Source: Boswellia sacra
Taxonomy: Eukaryota > Streptophyta > Magnoliopsida > Sapindales > Burseraceae
DNA: 64,000 nt
Assembly: GCA_013180625.2 (NCBI GenBank)
Contig: SNVD02011144.1
Span: 372,001 to 436,000, forward strand
Direction: 5' to 3'
A program made the translations under genes and the position numbers. Shown in pieces: positions 32,095-43,739 of the stretch. Under the pieces are notes generated by a model. That model was not told the origin of the DNA, ran no database searches, and saw only the letters and a program-made list of their open reading frames with translations. How positions within the stretch are numbered: position 1 is the stretch's first letter; each line of letters starts with the position of its first letter.

Positions 32095-35000
32095 TCAGCT
32101 ACTATCACTTTCCTTCTTTATTGGGTCAGAACTTATGATCGGTAGATTTTTTCTGTACTGTTGAGATGTCAACCTCCTTTCTAATGGCGTTTTCCTCTTG
32201 CTTACCACAAACCTGTTCACTCCTTTCCTCATTGGCATAATTGATGGGAAATCTTCGTCAGGGATCTGGCTCAACTCTGAGATGTCCTTGATCTGGGCAA
32301 CACGCCGGAACCATCTCTCAGCCTTGGCTTCCTCAGACATATCCAAAGGGTCTGGTTCCTTTACTGCTGACCCCTCCAGGCTCTTTCCAGTCCAACTACT
32401 TCCAATATTCTCATGTTCAGCTGGTTGAGATGAACTCCCAGATAAATTTTGTATCTCTTTCCCAGAATATCTGGTACTCTGGTTTTCAGTTGGCGGTGAT
32501 GAAGTCCCACATAAATTTGTCTCATCCTGCTTCGAATCTACACTACTCCAATTATCATTACTAGTAGGCAGAGGATTAAGGAATTTCTGGGCCGAATTTC
32601 CATTGGTTGAAGTCCCATTAGCTGCATTTGCACTAATCTCCTTAGCGTTTGCTCCCATAGGTTTTGAGTTCCAGCTCACAGAACTGCCCTTCTGACTCTC
32701 CATTGGCCGCATGCCATCAACATCAGCCACTGCTGGTCTAGCATCATCCAACTTTCCCGGGATCACAGAATTTGAAGTTTCTCCAGAAGCTTTACGAGTT
32801 GAATCTGATCCCTCTTGCTGCTGTTTGTCCTTCCTAGCAAAGTAGTCAGGCGGGAAGGGGACAAAGGGGACAAAATTAGTACTGTTAGACGGCTCCACAG
32901 CTGCACGTCTCTTATACATTGGTGAAGTAAGAGATCGATCCTTCTTCTTGTTAACCACAAATCGATTCTCTCCTTTGCGCATTGGCATGATCTCAGGGAA
33001 ATCCTCATCAGATATTGAACTTGCTAGATCTGTAATATTATCCAGCTCAGTGACCCTCTTAAACCATCTCTCAGATTTTTCAGCTTGTTCTCTCTCTTTA
33101 TCAGTGAACTCCATCCGGTTCACTGGCTTCCCAGATAGCTGCAAATTGTCTTTGGAGTTTTGATAAACATTCCTCCCAGAAAATGCACCAGTTTTCTCAT
33201 TAGTGTTTGAAGCACCTGAATGGCAGTTGTCTGACATTGCATGCAGACTCTCATCTGTCTTAGCATTTTCAGGTTTCTTGGCAAACATATCCTCAGGTAA
33301 CGGAACAAATGGAACATAATTGGAATTGCTTCCTCTAAAGTTCCCGTATTGTGATGAACCTGAACTAGAAGTGGCTGGGGAACTATCTACTCCAGCATTC
33401 TTGTCAGCAGTAGCACTACCTTTATAAGATTCAGAAGAAGATGATTGACCAAGTATATCATCCAACTTCTGGCTCAACTTCGTGTTGGAAGCTTTTCTTG
33501 CATCCCCCATCTGGAGATCAGTACCTGAACTATCATTATCCAAGTTCCTTTGATACTGAGCATTGGCCAGCCTCCTCTCCAAGGGTGTCTTCCTTGTGCT
33601 CACAACAAACCTGTTAACCCCTTTCCTCAGGGGCATGATTTCAGGAAAATCTTCATCTGCTATAGCATTGCTCATGTCCGAAGTACTGTCCAGCTGGGAA
33701 ACCTTACTAAACCACCGCTGTGCCTTCTCTTCATTAGCAGCCAACCTGCTGTCTATATCAGCCTTATTTGCAAAACCCCCATATCCATATCCTTGACCTG
33801 ACATATTGTTTGCTGTACGATGTGAGACCTCTGTAGGCCGTTTACAATCACACCTCAAGCATACCATATTCCTTCCATAGTTAAAGAAGTCACATCTGGG
33901 AGGAAGAAAAAAAAAAGGTCATTCCTACCAAGGAAAGATACATCAACAAGCCTTTTGCAAAGAAATATGGTAAGAATCAATGCTCACTGAGGACACTCCC
34001 ACTCCCCCCCAGTCAGCTGTCTCTTTGGTCTTGCTTCTTCACATTCAAGGCATTTTACATTTCTTGCAAAGTTCATAAAACTACACCTGCTCAACACAGA
34101 TAATAGTAAACAACCATTAATTAAAAAAAAAAAAAAAAAAAAAAAAAAGATATCAAGTATTCACACTAATGAGCAAATAAAAACAAACTTTATCACATGT
34201 GTGCACATCCAATTTGGTATAGCAGTACAAAATGCAGCTAAATTGAACTATAAAAGTAGGGGACAAAAAAAGAGTAAACCCAAAAGTTGAAAAAATATAA
34301 TCCATATAAATAATGACACCCTATATTGATGACAGAGCAAGGTGAAAGAATGGGCAAGGAAAGAAAAGAACGTAAGATTCTACCTTGGGCATATCCAATC
34401 GCCTCTTTTCATTTCAATGTTTTGCCCAAAGGACCTCGGTGTTTGTCCATATCTATCTGAGAATTGATTCTGCACTGACCCAGAAAAGTTTGATTCGGGA
34501 GTGTTATAGGTCAGCTTGGCCAATTCGCCCAACAAATTACGGACAGATGACTCAACAAGTTCTTTGTTGTAGGGATTGTCTGCATCTGAAGAAGCAGAGA
34601 GATTGCTTGTGTAACTCAACAAAAACCTCATCAGATCAACTGTGTTTGCTTCATCAGTACTCAACACCTAAAACAATAAAGGATGGTTAGGAGCAAGAGA
34701 GAGCTGGATGAGTAGCTGCAACTTCAATAATATGATAGCAAATCATTTTACTATACCAAATTATTTTCATAAGAAGATTAATACAATACCAGAAATATCT
34801 ATACTTTTTCCCATAAGTCCAAGCTCAAATCACAAGTAGTATAGAAGAAGGGGAAGCAGCAACAGCCCTTAAGATTACAGTTTCTTTTACACCAAATTCT
34901 AACCTTTAGATTACTAAATTATCAATGGTGGATCAATTAATGATTACTTCTTTCTTTTCCCTTCCCTCTTCCCTCTTTTTTGGCTTCTCCTATTAGTAGC

Positions 35001-38000
35001 AATCAATTAAAAAGTATTAATTAACAATTTCGGATGAAGATTACCTTAACTATAAATATACAATGTATATTATCCATAGTCAAATGCCTATTTAGTGCTA
35101 ACTCTTTACCCTTTTATTATTCCTTTAAAGAAATCAATACATAACTCCCAGCTTTACGACCAAAAGCTAGAACAGTTATATTTTATCTCCTGTAAAAGAC
35201 TTGGATAAAGCATACACCACATATCAAATCTTTCAGAGAACTCCAAGCCTTTATATTTGGCACAATGTAGAAGAATAACAAATATACTTACTATATAATT
35301 ACATGTTTTAAAATTTTAAAGTAGAATATTTTATGGTTTAAGATTTATACATAAATGAAAACTCTGTAATTTTATAAAACAATAATAAATGTAATTGTAT
35401 AAAATAGTAGTAGTAGTAGTAGTAGTAGTTATTATTATTATTATATTATAATTTAATTTAACTCGTACTTAAAATAATTAGCATCTAATTTGAATAAAAC
35501 TATGTTAAATAATAAATTACATGATCATAAAACAACATTTATAAGCATATTAACTTGATCTAATTTTTTTAATTAAAAAAAAAAGCCTAGATAAGCATTT
35601 AACTAATGATGGTACACTTGGTATTGTTATAGTTAACATGATTGTCATCCTAAAGTGCTACATGCTTTTTAGTCAATTGATTGCTATTAATTGAGAGGAG
35701 GGAGAATAGAAGAAAGAGAAAAACAATAGCTAATTTATTGTTACTTTTCCTATGTTTATATTTGACATGTCATTCTCCACCAATGATAATGATTAATCTA
35801 AAGGTTACAATTTGGTGTCAAAAAAAAAAAAATCTAACTCTAAGGAATTTTTATCCTTTCCCATAGATCAAAAATGCATTACAATTCTAGCATACTTAAA
35901 AATACACAACACAATACACTTTACTAAATTAGGATATTTGTAAATTTCAAATAAAAGAGATAAGACTGATAGATACAAGTTCCAAAGGCTAAATGGTTGG
36001 GGGATGGTCTTTGAATGTGCATTATAAGCTTCTTGATTAAACATTTTCTCCTCCATATTGCATTATTCAAATCCCAACCCCAACTCATTAGGCTTTTGTC
36101 AAATATTGTTCCATGTGATGAAATACACCCTCAAGTCTTGTCTTTCTACATATTCGAAGCCAACATTTTAAAGAAGCCAATAAATGAGTGATCCTTTTTG
36201 TGGTTAACGAGTCCTTTTTTATCTTCTATTTTGAGTTAATTCATATACACTTCTTTGTTTCCTATAATAAAAGAAACCTAGAAACTAAAAGGTGTGTTTG
36301 TTTTCGTTTTCAAAATACTGTTTTCTGAAAACGTAAATTTACTAATGCATTTAAATTAATATCAACCACATCATTTTCAAAATTCAAAAAAATTTAAAAC
36401 CAACTACACATTTTTACTCGATTTTGAAAACAAAAACTCAAAATACAAAAAAAAAACACATCCTAAGATTCCACTGGATTTTGTTTAGAAGAACAGTCCT
36501 TTTTTATACCCATAGGCTTCTGACTTGTCAGAGAAAAAAGTTGCCTACACAAGACCATTCCAAGGACCCTATCTTAAAGATTACGGAAGCACAAGATAAT
36601 AGAAATTGTATACATATCTATAATGTTAAGCTATTGGAACTTAGTTTTTTAATTTAAATTTGTTATACTCATTTATGAGCAATTATTTACTATAATCCAA
36701 TGGTTAGTTACTAATTTGGCATTAAAAATAATTACCTTTTAACTTTCTTTCATATCCACTGGATTGCAAAGGATGAACAGTCATGAGTCAACAACAAAAA
36801 TTTAAGTTAAAAAAAAAATTGAGTTCCAATAGTTCAACATATATATAAAGAATAACCCTCCTATTAAAGTGCATGCAAATTGCTGATATTAATAAAATCC
36901 TAAAATATCATAAATTGGGAGTTTAAAAACACATTTAGCAAAATAAAGATTTTAATTTCAATTACAACTTGTATTTGACCATCCAGTTTGTGACTACTAC
37001 TAAGTTTCTCCACTTTAATTCTCCTTTTCCCCTTAATCTTGCACTCAACTGATTTTGGTTGATTAGAAGAAGGAAAAAAAAAATCTCCCATACATTTATC
37101 ATCTAATCTCTCACAGACTTAATTGAAAGCCAGAAATTGTCAAATTAAGTATATCTTAGCATTAACAGTACAATAGCCCTACTTGCATTGCCTCCTTATA
37201 TTAGAACATGGAAAGAAACTTATATATTTTTTAATAAATTTTGATAGATAGACCAAGGAAATAGATGTTAACACTAGGGAAACAACTCAAATGATAAAAA
37301 TTTGGAGGGTTTTCTTTTGAAATAACAAGCCCCAAAATTTCTTTGATTACCTAACAAACTCTACGACACAGCAACTTTCAAAATTCCCCTCAATGCACTT
37401 CATAAAATGTTTGACAAGCTTGAAAACGGTTTAACCTTTCAAGTAAAATACTTGATGTTTCTTACTAACAATATTGATTTACCAAAAAACGGTCACACAA
37501 CTTGACAAGTGGTTATGTATAGAAGAACAGTGAGCTTTATTTTCATCCAAATTGCATTGGACTTTGCTGAGCAATCAAAGAACTTCAGAAACTTGCCACT
37601 ATTATTTATTTCCTAACATTAATTGCAATTTCCAATGCTCAAACATTTAACAAGCAATTCTTAGTCCAATTCAACAACTCAACCAAACAAATCAAAAAAA
37701 TCTTAAGCTTACATTGTTTCCGAGAAACGCTTTCATCCTCCTCACTGACTCATCACCGTTTTTGAACAGAAACGGCGTGCCGTTTTCCACTACGGCCTCG
37801 ACATCTCTTCTAGAAACCATCCTGCATATTCAAGCCAAGTAAAATAAAATGATATATTATAATATAATGGTTGTTTTGTCCATTTATCGAGCAAACGAAG
37901 AAAAAGTTCAAGAAACTGACCCCAACAGATTGGGACGGTCCCGCGCGAATGACAAGCACGCATTGGCTGCACGTACGAAGTCCTCGGTTAAATCCTGAGC

Positions 38001-38378
38001 AACCACGAACTCCTCATCACCACCTGTTCGATGAAAGTACCCAAAGGCGGAGAGACTGTCGAGCAGTGCTTGAAGCTCAGGCCACGGCTGCCCAACTGGC
38101 GGAGCGGAGGCGTGGGACAAAGAGGAGACTTGAGTGTGGAGCTGCCGAGAAGATTTAACGGGGAGTAAGCGGGGGCCTGTGGCGGCAGTGGAGTAAATGG
38201 GAGTGGTGAGTAGAGGCGAGAATGGGAGAGAGTGGTAGGGATGGTGATGAAAGAGGAAGGAAAAAGAAGGTGAAAGTCGGCGGTGGTGGCGGGAGATGCA
38301 GAGGAAGGAAGGACAGCGGTAGGGGAGCAGAGGGGAAGGAGTGAGAAGTAAGAGGAAACGAGTGGCGCCGCTGCCCAT
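32095..38378 (-). CDS. VAR3: VAR3/OZ1-like RanBP2-type zinc-finger protein, chloroplast, 5 exons
   Basis: The joined exons are 37921-38378, 37713-37821, 34384-34667, 33988-34086 and 32095-33895. All are GT-AG with consistent phases, giving 916 codons. The N-terminus is rich in Ser, Pro, His, Arg and Leu, like a plastid transit peptide. Two RanBP2-type fingers (Cys 282/285/296/299 and 315/318/329/332, each C-x2-C-x10-C-x2-C) are split by introns. The C-terminal half carries three copies of a ~60-residue module at about 372-436, 583-650 and 840-905. Each has ERWF or QRWF, a DEDFP.IMP.RKG.NRFVV core, and ERRL or a variant. Two VPFVP.P..[FY]A.K motifs also occur. This matches VAR3/OZ1, needed for chloroplast development and for C-to-U editing of chloroplast transcripts. 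The Arabidopsis protein is about 758 residues, so this one is longer. Intron 2 is about 3 kb. Confidence 0.9.
34122..34148. repeat. Poly-A tract in an intron of the VAR3-like gene
   Basis: An uninterrupted A run in the intron between exons 3 and 4. It could be the tail of an old retroposed sequence, but no target duplication was found. Confidence 0.7.
35405..35444. repeat. (TAG)n(TTA)n microsatellite
   Basis: About seven TAG units followed by TTA units, inside the large intron. Confidence 0.9.
36291..36463. mobile_element. Possible hAT-type MITE in the VAR3-like intron
   Basis: The left end is GGTGTGTTTG followed by GTTTTCAAAATA. The reverse-complemented right end is GGATGTGTTTT followed by GTTTTCAAAATC, giving inverted repeats over about 50 bases. 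No clean target duplication is visible. A related degenerate copy may lie at about 38670-38900. Confidence 0.45.
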
Positions 38379-38383
38379 TGCTT

Positions 38384-38391
38384 AAACCCTA
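38384..38391. promoter_or_regulatory. Telo-box AAACCCTA just upstream of the VAR3-like start codon
   Basis: AAACCCTA lies 6 bases upstream of the ATG (as TAGGGTTT on the gene's strand). Telo-boxes are frequent near transcription starts of plant genes for ribosomal and organelle-expression proteins. This is motif evidence only. Confidence 0.4.
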
Positions 38392-38449
38392 TCGGGGTTT
38401 CCTCTGGTGGTCTGAGACACTGAGTGAGCAGGGGAGTGGCTCGTATTAG

Positions 38450-39090
38450 CTTTAGATAGGCGTGCTGGATTTTCTGACGCCCCTCTAGGTTTGCAAATGT
38501 ATTAAAAACCCCATATTTTTAGGAAAATAGTTAGTACCCCCCTGCATGCGTTTAACGGCTACGGCTGTTAACCAAACCGATATTTGAATAAGTCACCGAC
38601 CGACCCCTTCGGTTTGATAAATCATACTGTAGCCTCGAGATGTTTGAAAAAACCACAATCAGAAAATAACTCTTATATTATTAATTAACATGAATTGAAG
38701 TTAACAAATATTAATGTTTATTTTTGTATTTTGAGATTATGTTTTCAAAATTTAGTTAGAATATATGGTTAGTTTTGAATTTTTTTAATTTTAAAAATAA
38801 TACGTGATTAATATTAATTTAAAATGTATTGATAAATATGTATTTTTAGGAAATAAAATTTGAATTTGAAAACAAATAAACAAACCTAAATAAATTAAAA
38901 CATTAAAAGCGCTTTATTAGAAGCACGTAGGTTTTAAAAAAAAAAAATCTTAAACTCAAGGTGTTGGATGAAGTTAATAGTAATTTCCTCATCAACATCA
39001 GCATTTAACTGGAGGGAAGTTAATGTTAGTTTAAGAAATTACTGGGTTTTACTTGATGCACTAAACTTCACGGCCGTGTAAAAACCCCTA
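38450..39090. other. Upstream region of the VAR3-like gene, degenerate repeat
   Basis: Segments GCCCCTCTAGGTTTGC near 38500 and, on the other strand, GTGAAGTTTAGTGCATC near 39060 resemble outer parts of Mutator-like inverted repeats. The match is too weak to define an element. No gene. Confidence 0.3.
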
Positions 39091-39299
39091 AAACATGTAT
39101 GTATGTAGATGGCTTGGGCTTTATGGCCAGTAGAAATGTCAATTGCGAATCTCCAAAATTTGGGCTTGCTGGGTTTACAGTTTTTGGGATGGGAGGCGTA
39201 GGCCTACTTTTCTCTGTTTGCATTTTCTGGGCCGTACGATCACATCCAAAAATCAAACTGTATATATCTGCTATGGAAGCCTTTGCATTTTTCTTCTCT

Positions 39300-39536
39300 T
39301 CTAATTTGGGGTTAATTCATGTCATGCGTGTTGACCTATTTAATTATTCGTATCGATATATAAAATATGGATCCGATATGATTATTAAATATGTCACTCA
39401 AGTATTGTAATCGTGTAATATTTAATTCACATAATTTATCTACTAATTTAACCTATTTATGCATAATATATCATATTCTATATATCTATATCAATTAAAA
39501 TTATTCCCATAATATAAATAACTTTTAGTATAAAAC

Positions 39537-39575
<39 letters not shown>

Positions 39576-39810
39576 TGTAAAGAGGTAACAATTCATATTA
39601 TTAAATTGGTTTGTAAGTCAAGGATTGATATAATTTATTTAACTATTCATGTCATTAAACAAGTTGATGTGTTAAATATTCTCAACACGAATCTAACTTA
39701 TTTATTAATCGTGTTGTGTTAAACACCCTCAATACAAATCTAACTCATTTATTAATCGTGTAAGATTATCATATCGTTGTGTTAGCGTGCCATGTAAAAA
39801 TTAACTCCCC
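39300..39810. repeat. Degenerate dispersed repeat (TTATTAATCGTGT type) with a TA microsatellite
   Basis: TTATTAATCGTGT occurs twice (near 39700 and 39750), and the right end GTAAAAATTAACTCCCC resembles the end of the copy at 6057-6520. A (TA)n run lies at 39541-39570. Confidence 0.45.
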
Positions 39811-40273
39811 TTATCTAAAATGTTTACATTATGATTTATGATGCTCTGAATGCACAAGCGAGATAAGTATTCTGAAAGTTTATATAGAGGTTCCATTTTT
39901 CACATTTAATATTGCTTTATTGTGTAATAGAATTATAAAACTACTGCATGTCAAGGCTTGCGCAAGGAATTCATTGCATGAACCCGGACTGAATACTATT
40001 CAGAGCCAATCACAATTTTACTAGTAACATTTAATGATTAACATTGAATGCGTTATTGAACTAACTTATGTTTCCTCTTGAGAGGAAAATTAAACTTCTG
40101 GGCATGCACTCGAGAGGTTGATGTCAAATCTCCAACGGCTTTGTCATGAGATGATATGGGCATTGCGTCCTGTTAATCATTATAATCCTTCATGCATGTT
40201 TAAGTAACTCAGTAACTTACGAGGTTACTTGTTTTTATTTTTATCTTTCTTGTTATAAAATTAATCTAGAGAG
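39811..40273. other. Gene-free spacer before the gag-protease element
   Basis: No coding or repeat structure recognised up to the ATAAT target site of the next element. Confidence 0.5.
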
Positions 40274-40278
40274 ATAAT

Positions 40279-40858
40279 TGTTGCAGCCCGTCAAGTTTCT
40301 TGCTAGAGTTGGCCCAATTACACAAGGTTTGGCCTAATCCAAGCCCACCTTCCGGAAGCTCTAGCTAGTTGGCATTGCTAGTTGGTATCCATTGTACATA
40401 TCTTCTAGATGGTCCAACTAGCCGTTGTAATATAGCCGTTATATAGCCGTTGGGAACTAGCTGTTATATAGCCGTTAGGAAACTAGCCGTTATATAGCCG
40501 TTAGAAAACCAGTCGTTATATAGCCGTTAACTAGCCGTTATGGAGGAGGTGACTCACTATAAAAACCCCTCCAAGGCTCATTTGTAACATATCCAAGCTA
40601 ATCCAAGCAAATCCACACATTTATTGAATTCAAGCATTGTAAGCTTTCAATCGTAATACAAAGCATTCTTTGAGTAAGCAATACTTGCCTTCATTCTTCC
40701 TACTCTTCTCTTTGTTGCCTTCAAGTTCTTAAGCTCAACGGTCCACAAGCTTCTTCCTTAAGTGAAGCAAGCTATCCGCAAGGCTTACTTAGCAACTTTG
40801 GGTTCAAGTTGCTTAAGTGCCGCACGAGCAAGCTGCGCTAAACTCCAAGCTCGTGACA
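40279..40858 (+). repeat. 5' LTR of the TR-GAG element
   Basis: 580 bp, from TGTTGCAGCC to CTCGTGACA. It contains an array of TAGCCGTTATA units at about 40430-40540 and a TATA box TATAAAAA at 40558-40565. It differs from the 3' LTR by scattered substitutions and one 12-bp unit. Confidence 0.95.
40558..40565 (+). promoter_or_regulatory. TATA box of the TR-GAG 5' LTR
   Basis: TATAAAAA follows GACTCAC and precedes a CCCCTCCAAGG segment. The same box is at 43191-43197 in the 3' LTR. Confidence 0.7.
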
Positions 40859-40860
40859 GT

Positions 40861-40872
40861 TGGTATCAGAGC
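40861..40872 (+). other. Primer-binding site of the TR-GAG element
   Basis: TGGTATCAGAGC, the standard initiator-tRNA-Met site, two bases after the 5' LTR. Confidence 0.9.
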
Positions 40873-40894
40873 AAGGTTCAAGCTCAAAGAACAA

Positions 40895-43090
40895 ATGGCA
40901 TCCGACATGGAGTTGAACATCGAGGAGCAAGTTTGTGGTCGAGAGGAACAATCTCTCCCACAACCACGCCTACAAGGAAAACGTGGTAAGGCTAAAGCTC
41001 CCCTCACGGAAGTCTTGGAGCCTCGTGTTGCAAGCCTTGAACAAACTATCTCGGGGATGGACAATGCAATCGAGAGCCTCTCCGTACGTCTCGAAGGTCT
41101 AGAGACGGAATATGGGGAGATCACCCAAGCCACAAAGTCCAACATCAACAAGTTTAGCAAGGCCTATGAGAAGGAGCTTCGTAATATCACACGAGAGCTC
41201 ACAAGCTTGCGGGTCTTTGTGGAGCATGAGTTGCGAGGACTCCGTGCCAAAGTAGAGGAAACTCGCACGGAATGGGAGAAGCACCAATGCGAGCGCGCTA
41301 GCCCTTTCTACACAAGTGGCAATGCGTTGATAAACATGCAAGTGCCTACTCCCGCCATCTACCATGGTACCCGTAATGCAACGGAAGTGGAAAACTTCCT
41401 CTTTGGCTTGGAGTAATACTTCGAAGCTAAATATGCCCACGATGATGCTTCGAGGATCGGTGTTGCGCCTACGTTTCTACGTGATACAGCCAAACTAAGG
41501 TGGCATTGAAAGCATGGCAACGCGGGCAAAGGCATCATATCCCTCCGCACATGGGAGGATTTCAAGAGAGAACTCCGAAAGCACTTCTCTCCTAGCAATG
41601 CCGAGAAGGAGGCAAGAGGTCGTCTCCGCCGATTGAAGCAAAGCGGCACAATCTGTGAGTACATAAAAGACTTCACTACTATAATCCTTGAAATTGAGGA
41701 CATGTCCGAGAAGGACTTTCTCTTCTATTTCCTTGACGGTCTCAAAGATTGGGCAAGAATCAAACTAGAGAGGCGCGGTGTACAAAATCTCGATGATGCT
41801 ATAGCCGTGGCTGGATCTCTTGTGGATTACTCTTCCCAATTCAAGGAGAGGAAGCCCAATCACGAGAAAGATGGAGAAAAGCAATATCATCCTCGCAAGG
41901 AAGGTGGTGAACGCAAAGCATTCGGAGGGGATAAATGAAACACACCCAATAGAGGTAAGTTTGACACCCCTAAACCTAAGAGCCCTTGCTTCATCTGTGA
42001 TGGCCTTCATTGGGTACGTGATTGCCCAAAGAGGAAAGCCCTCAATGCCCTTGTCACTCAAGATGGGGATGTTCATAACGAGGAGCCACAAGTGGAAATG
42101 GGTTCCCTTCATATCATTGGTGCACTCAAGAAAACCATACCTGCCAAGAAGGGTTTAATGTATGTGAGTGCCACCATTAACAGCAAAGATGTGCGTGCAA
42201 TGCTCGACACAGGAGCCACGCACAATTTCATTTCCGAAGAAGAGGCCAATCAGTTAGGTCTCAAATACACCAAAGGAGGTAGTGCCATCAAAGCCATAAA
42301 TTCAGCTGCCAAGGCAATTGTGGGGGTGTCTAAAGCCACATCCGTCCAACTTGGCACGTTGAATGGTAAGCTTGATTTCTCCATTGTTCCTATGGATGAT
42401 TTCCAAGTAGTGCTCGGCATAAAATTCTTCGATCAAGTCCATGCCTTTCCCATACCATCTTCTAACTCCTTTAGCATCCTCGATGGAGGTCATTCATGCA
42501 TGGTCGGTATAGAACATGTAGCTAAGGTCGAGAAGAAGATAATGTCCGCACTACAATTCGAACAAGGGATCAAGGAAAAGTCGAACCTCTTTACTCCCAT
42601 TTGGGAGCTCAACGATGGGGAAAACCTCGTTACTAAGAGCCCACAAATTCTGCCCATCCTTGACAAAAACAAGGATGTTGTGGCTCAAAGGATGTCGGAG
42701 AGACAATCGCCAAGACAGGGGGTTCATCAAAACAAGTTAAAATTTGACACCGAACCTCCATCTATGGTGTCTCACGGAATGATGCCTCCCAAGACCGTGA
42801 AGGCAACCAAGAGGTCACGCAAGCGCGGAAAAGGGAAGCGTCGACACAAGATCTCTCGCCCACAACCGATGATACATCTTCAACGACGCAACGGGGACAT
42901 TGCAGAATCAAGTGGGGGAGAATGTTGCAGCCCGCCAAGTTCCTTGCTAGAGTTGGCCCAATTACACAAGGTTTGGCCTAATCCAAGCCCACCTTCCGGA
43001 AGCTCTAGCTATTTGGCATTGCTAGTTGGCATCCATTGTACATATCTTCTAGATGGTCCAACTAGCCGTTGTAATATAGCTGTTATATAG
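40895..43090 (+). pseudogene. gag-protease ORF of the TR-GAG element, three in-frame stops
   Basis: The frame opens at ATG 40895 (MASDMELNIEEQ) and stays constant to 43090, 732 codons. The N-terminal third is charged and helical (likely coiled coil). The gag capsid region runs from about 41330 to 41850, the CFICDGLHWVRDCP knuckle is near 41985-42030, and the aspartic protease has an intact active site MLDTGATHNFIS near 42200-42235. A basic RKRGKGKRRHK tail lies near 42820-42850. Stops at 41414 (TAA), 41507 (TGA) and 41936 (TGA) fit C-to-T changes of CAA and CGA codons. The last 168 bases run into the 3' LTR. There is no frameshift, so decay is slight. Family sure; activity excluded for this copy unless stops are bypassed. 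Confidence 0.9.
42911..42922 (+). other. Polypurine tract of the TR-GAG element
   Basis: AGTGGGGGAGAA directly precedes the 3' LTR start TGTTGCAGCC. Confidence 0.85.
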
Positions 43091-43490
43091 CTGTTGGGAA
43101 CTAGCCGTTATATAGCCGTTAGGAAACTAGCCGTTATATAGCCGTTAGAAAACTAGCAGTTAACTAGCCGTTATGGAGGAGGTGACTCACTATAAAACCC
43201 CTCCAAGGCTCATTTATAACATATCCAAGCTAATCCAAGCAAATCCACACATTTATTGAATTCAAGCATTGTAAGCTTTCAATCGTAATACAAAGCATTC
43301 TTTGAGTAAGCAATACTTGCCTTTATTCTTCCTACTCTTCTCTTTGTTGCCTTCAAGTTCTTAAGCTCAACGGTCCACAAGCTTCTTCCTTAGGTGAAGC
43401 AAGCTATCCGCAAGGCTTACTTAGCAACTTCGGGTTCAAGTTGCTTAAGTGCCGCAAGAGCAAGTTGCGCTAAATTCCAAGCTCGTAACA
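42923..43490 (+). repeat. 3' LTR of the TR-GAG element
   Basis: 568 bp, co-linear with the 5' LTR. It is shorter by one 12-bp unit of the TAGCCGTTATA array. It ends CTCGTAACA, followed by the TAAT duplication. Confidence 0.95.
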
Positions 43491-43739
43491 TAATGCTTAC
43501 TATTGTAGCTTATTTCATTGTATGTAAAGGAGATGTTTCGAGTGTTGGGCTCTAAATCTAGTAGACCTGTTGGCTTACCCTCAAATTCGAGGTGGTTATT
43601 CGGTATCGTGGCTTATATCTGTGTGGCGTTAAGATAGCTAGGGTTAGTGGAAATCTTGATCAATATAGATACAATTTATCGAAGTTTTTATATCAAGAGT
43701 TGAATTACAAATATATAGATAGACACTGTTATATTAAAT

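Larger units (their letters stand above)
34668..37712 (-). other. Large second intron of the VAR3-like gene
   Basis: About 3 kb without coding similarity. It holds the TAG/TTA microsatellite and a small MITE-like repeat, and has no exon-like segment that would continue the zinc-finger protein. Confidence 0.75.
40279..43490 (+). mobile_element. TR-GAG-type non-autonomous LTR retrotransposon (gag-protease only), 3.2 kb
   Basis: Near-identical LTRs (40279-40858 and 42923-43490) bound the element. A primer-binding site follows the first and a polypurine tract precedes the second. TAAT, or ATAAT if the terminal A is shared, flanks both sides (40274-40278; 43490-43494). The interior is one reading frame with gag, zinc knuckle and aspartic protease. 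No reverse transcriptase, RNase H or integrase fits or is present. It must depend on an autonomous relative in trans. The zinc knuckle spacing and the primer site match the Ty3-type element at 17814, suggesting a Ty3-lineage helper. High LTR similarity means recent insertion. Confidence 0.9.

Noticed and set aside
33550..33801. Plus-strand ORFs of 77-83 codons opposite the VAR3-like exon 5 (similar ones at 32198 and 32948)
   Set aside because: Antisense of the repeated DEDFP-IMP-RKG-NRFVV modules; the similarity among the plus-strand ORFs merely reflects that repeat.
37871..38158. Plus-strand 95-codon ORF
   Set aside because: Antisense of VAR3-like exons 1 and 2 and the intron between them.
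39099..39410. 103-codon plus-strand ORF with a hydrophobic centre
   Set aside because: Runs from unique spacer into the degenerate TTAATCGTGT-type repeat; no family, start context or conserved block.
40813..41703. Minus-strand ORFs of 113-115 codons
   Set aside because: Antisense of the TR-GAG gag frame, which has clear gag similarity on the plus strand.
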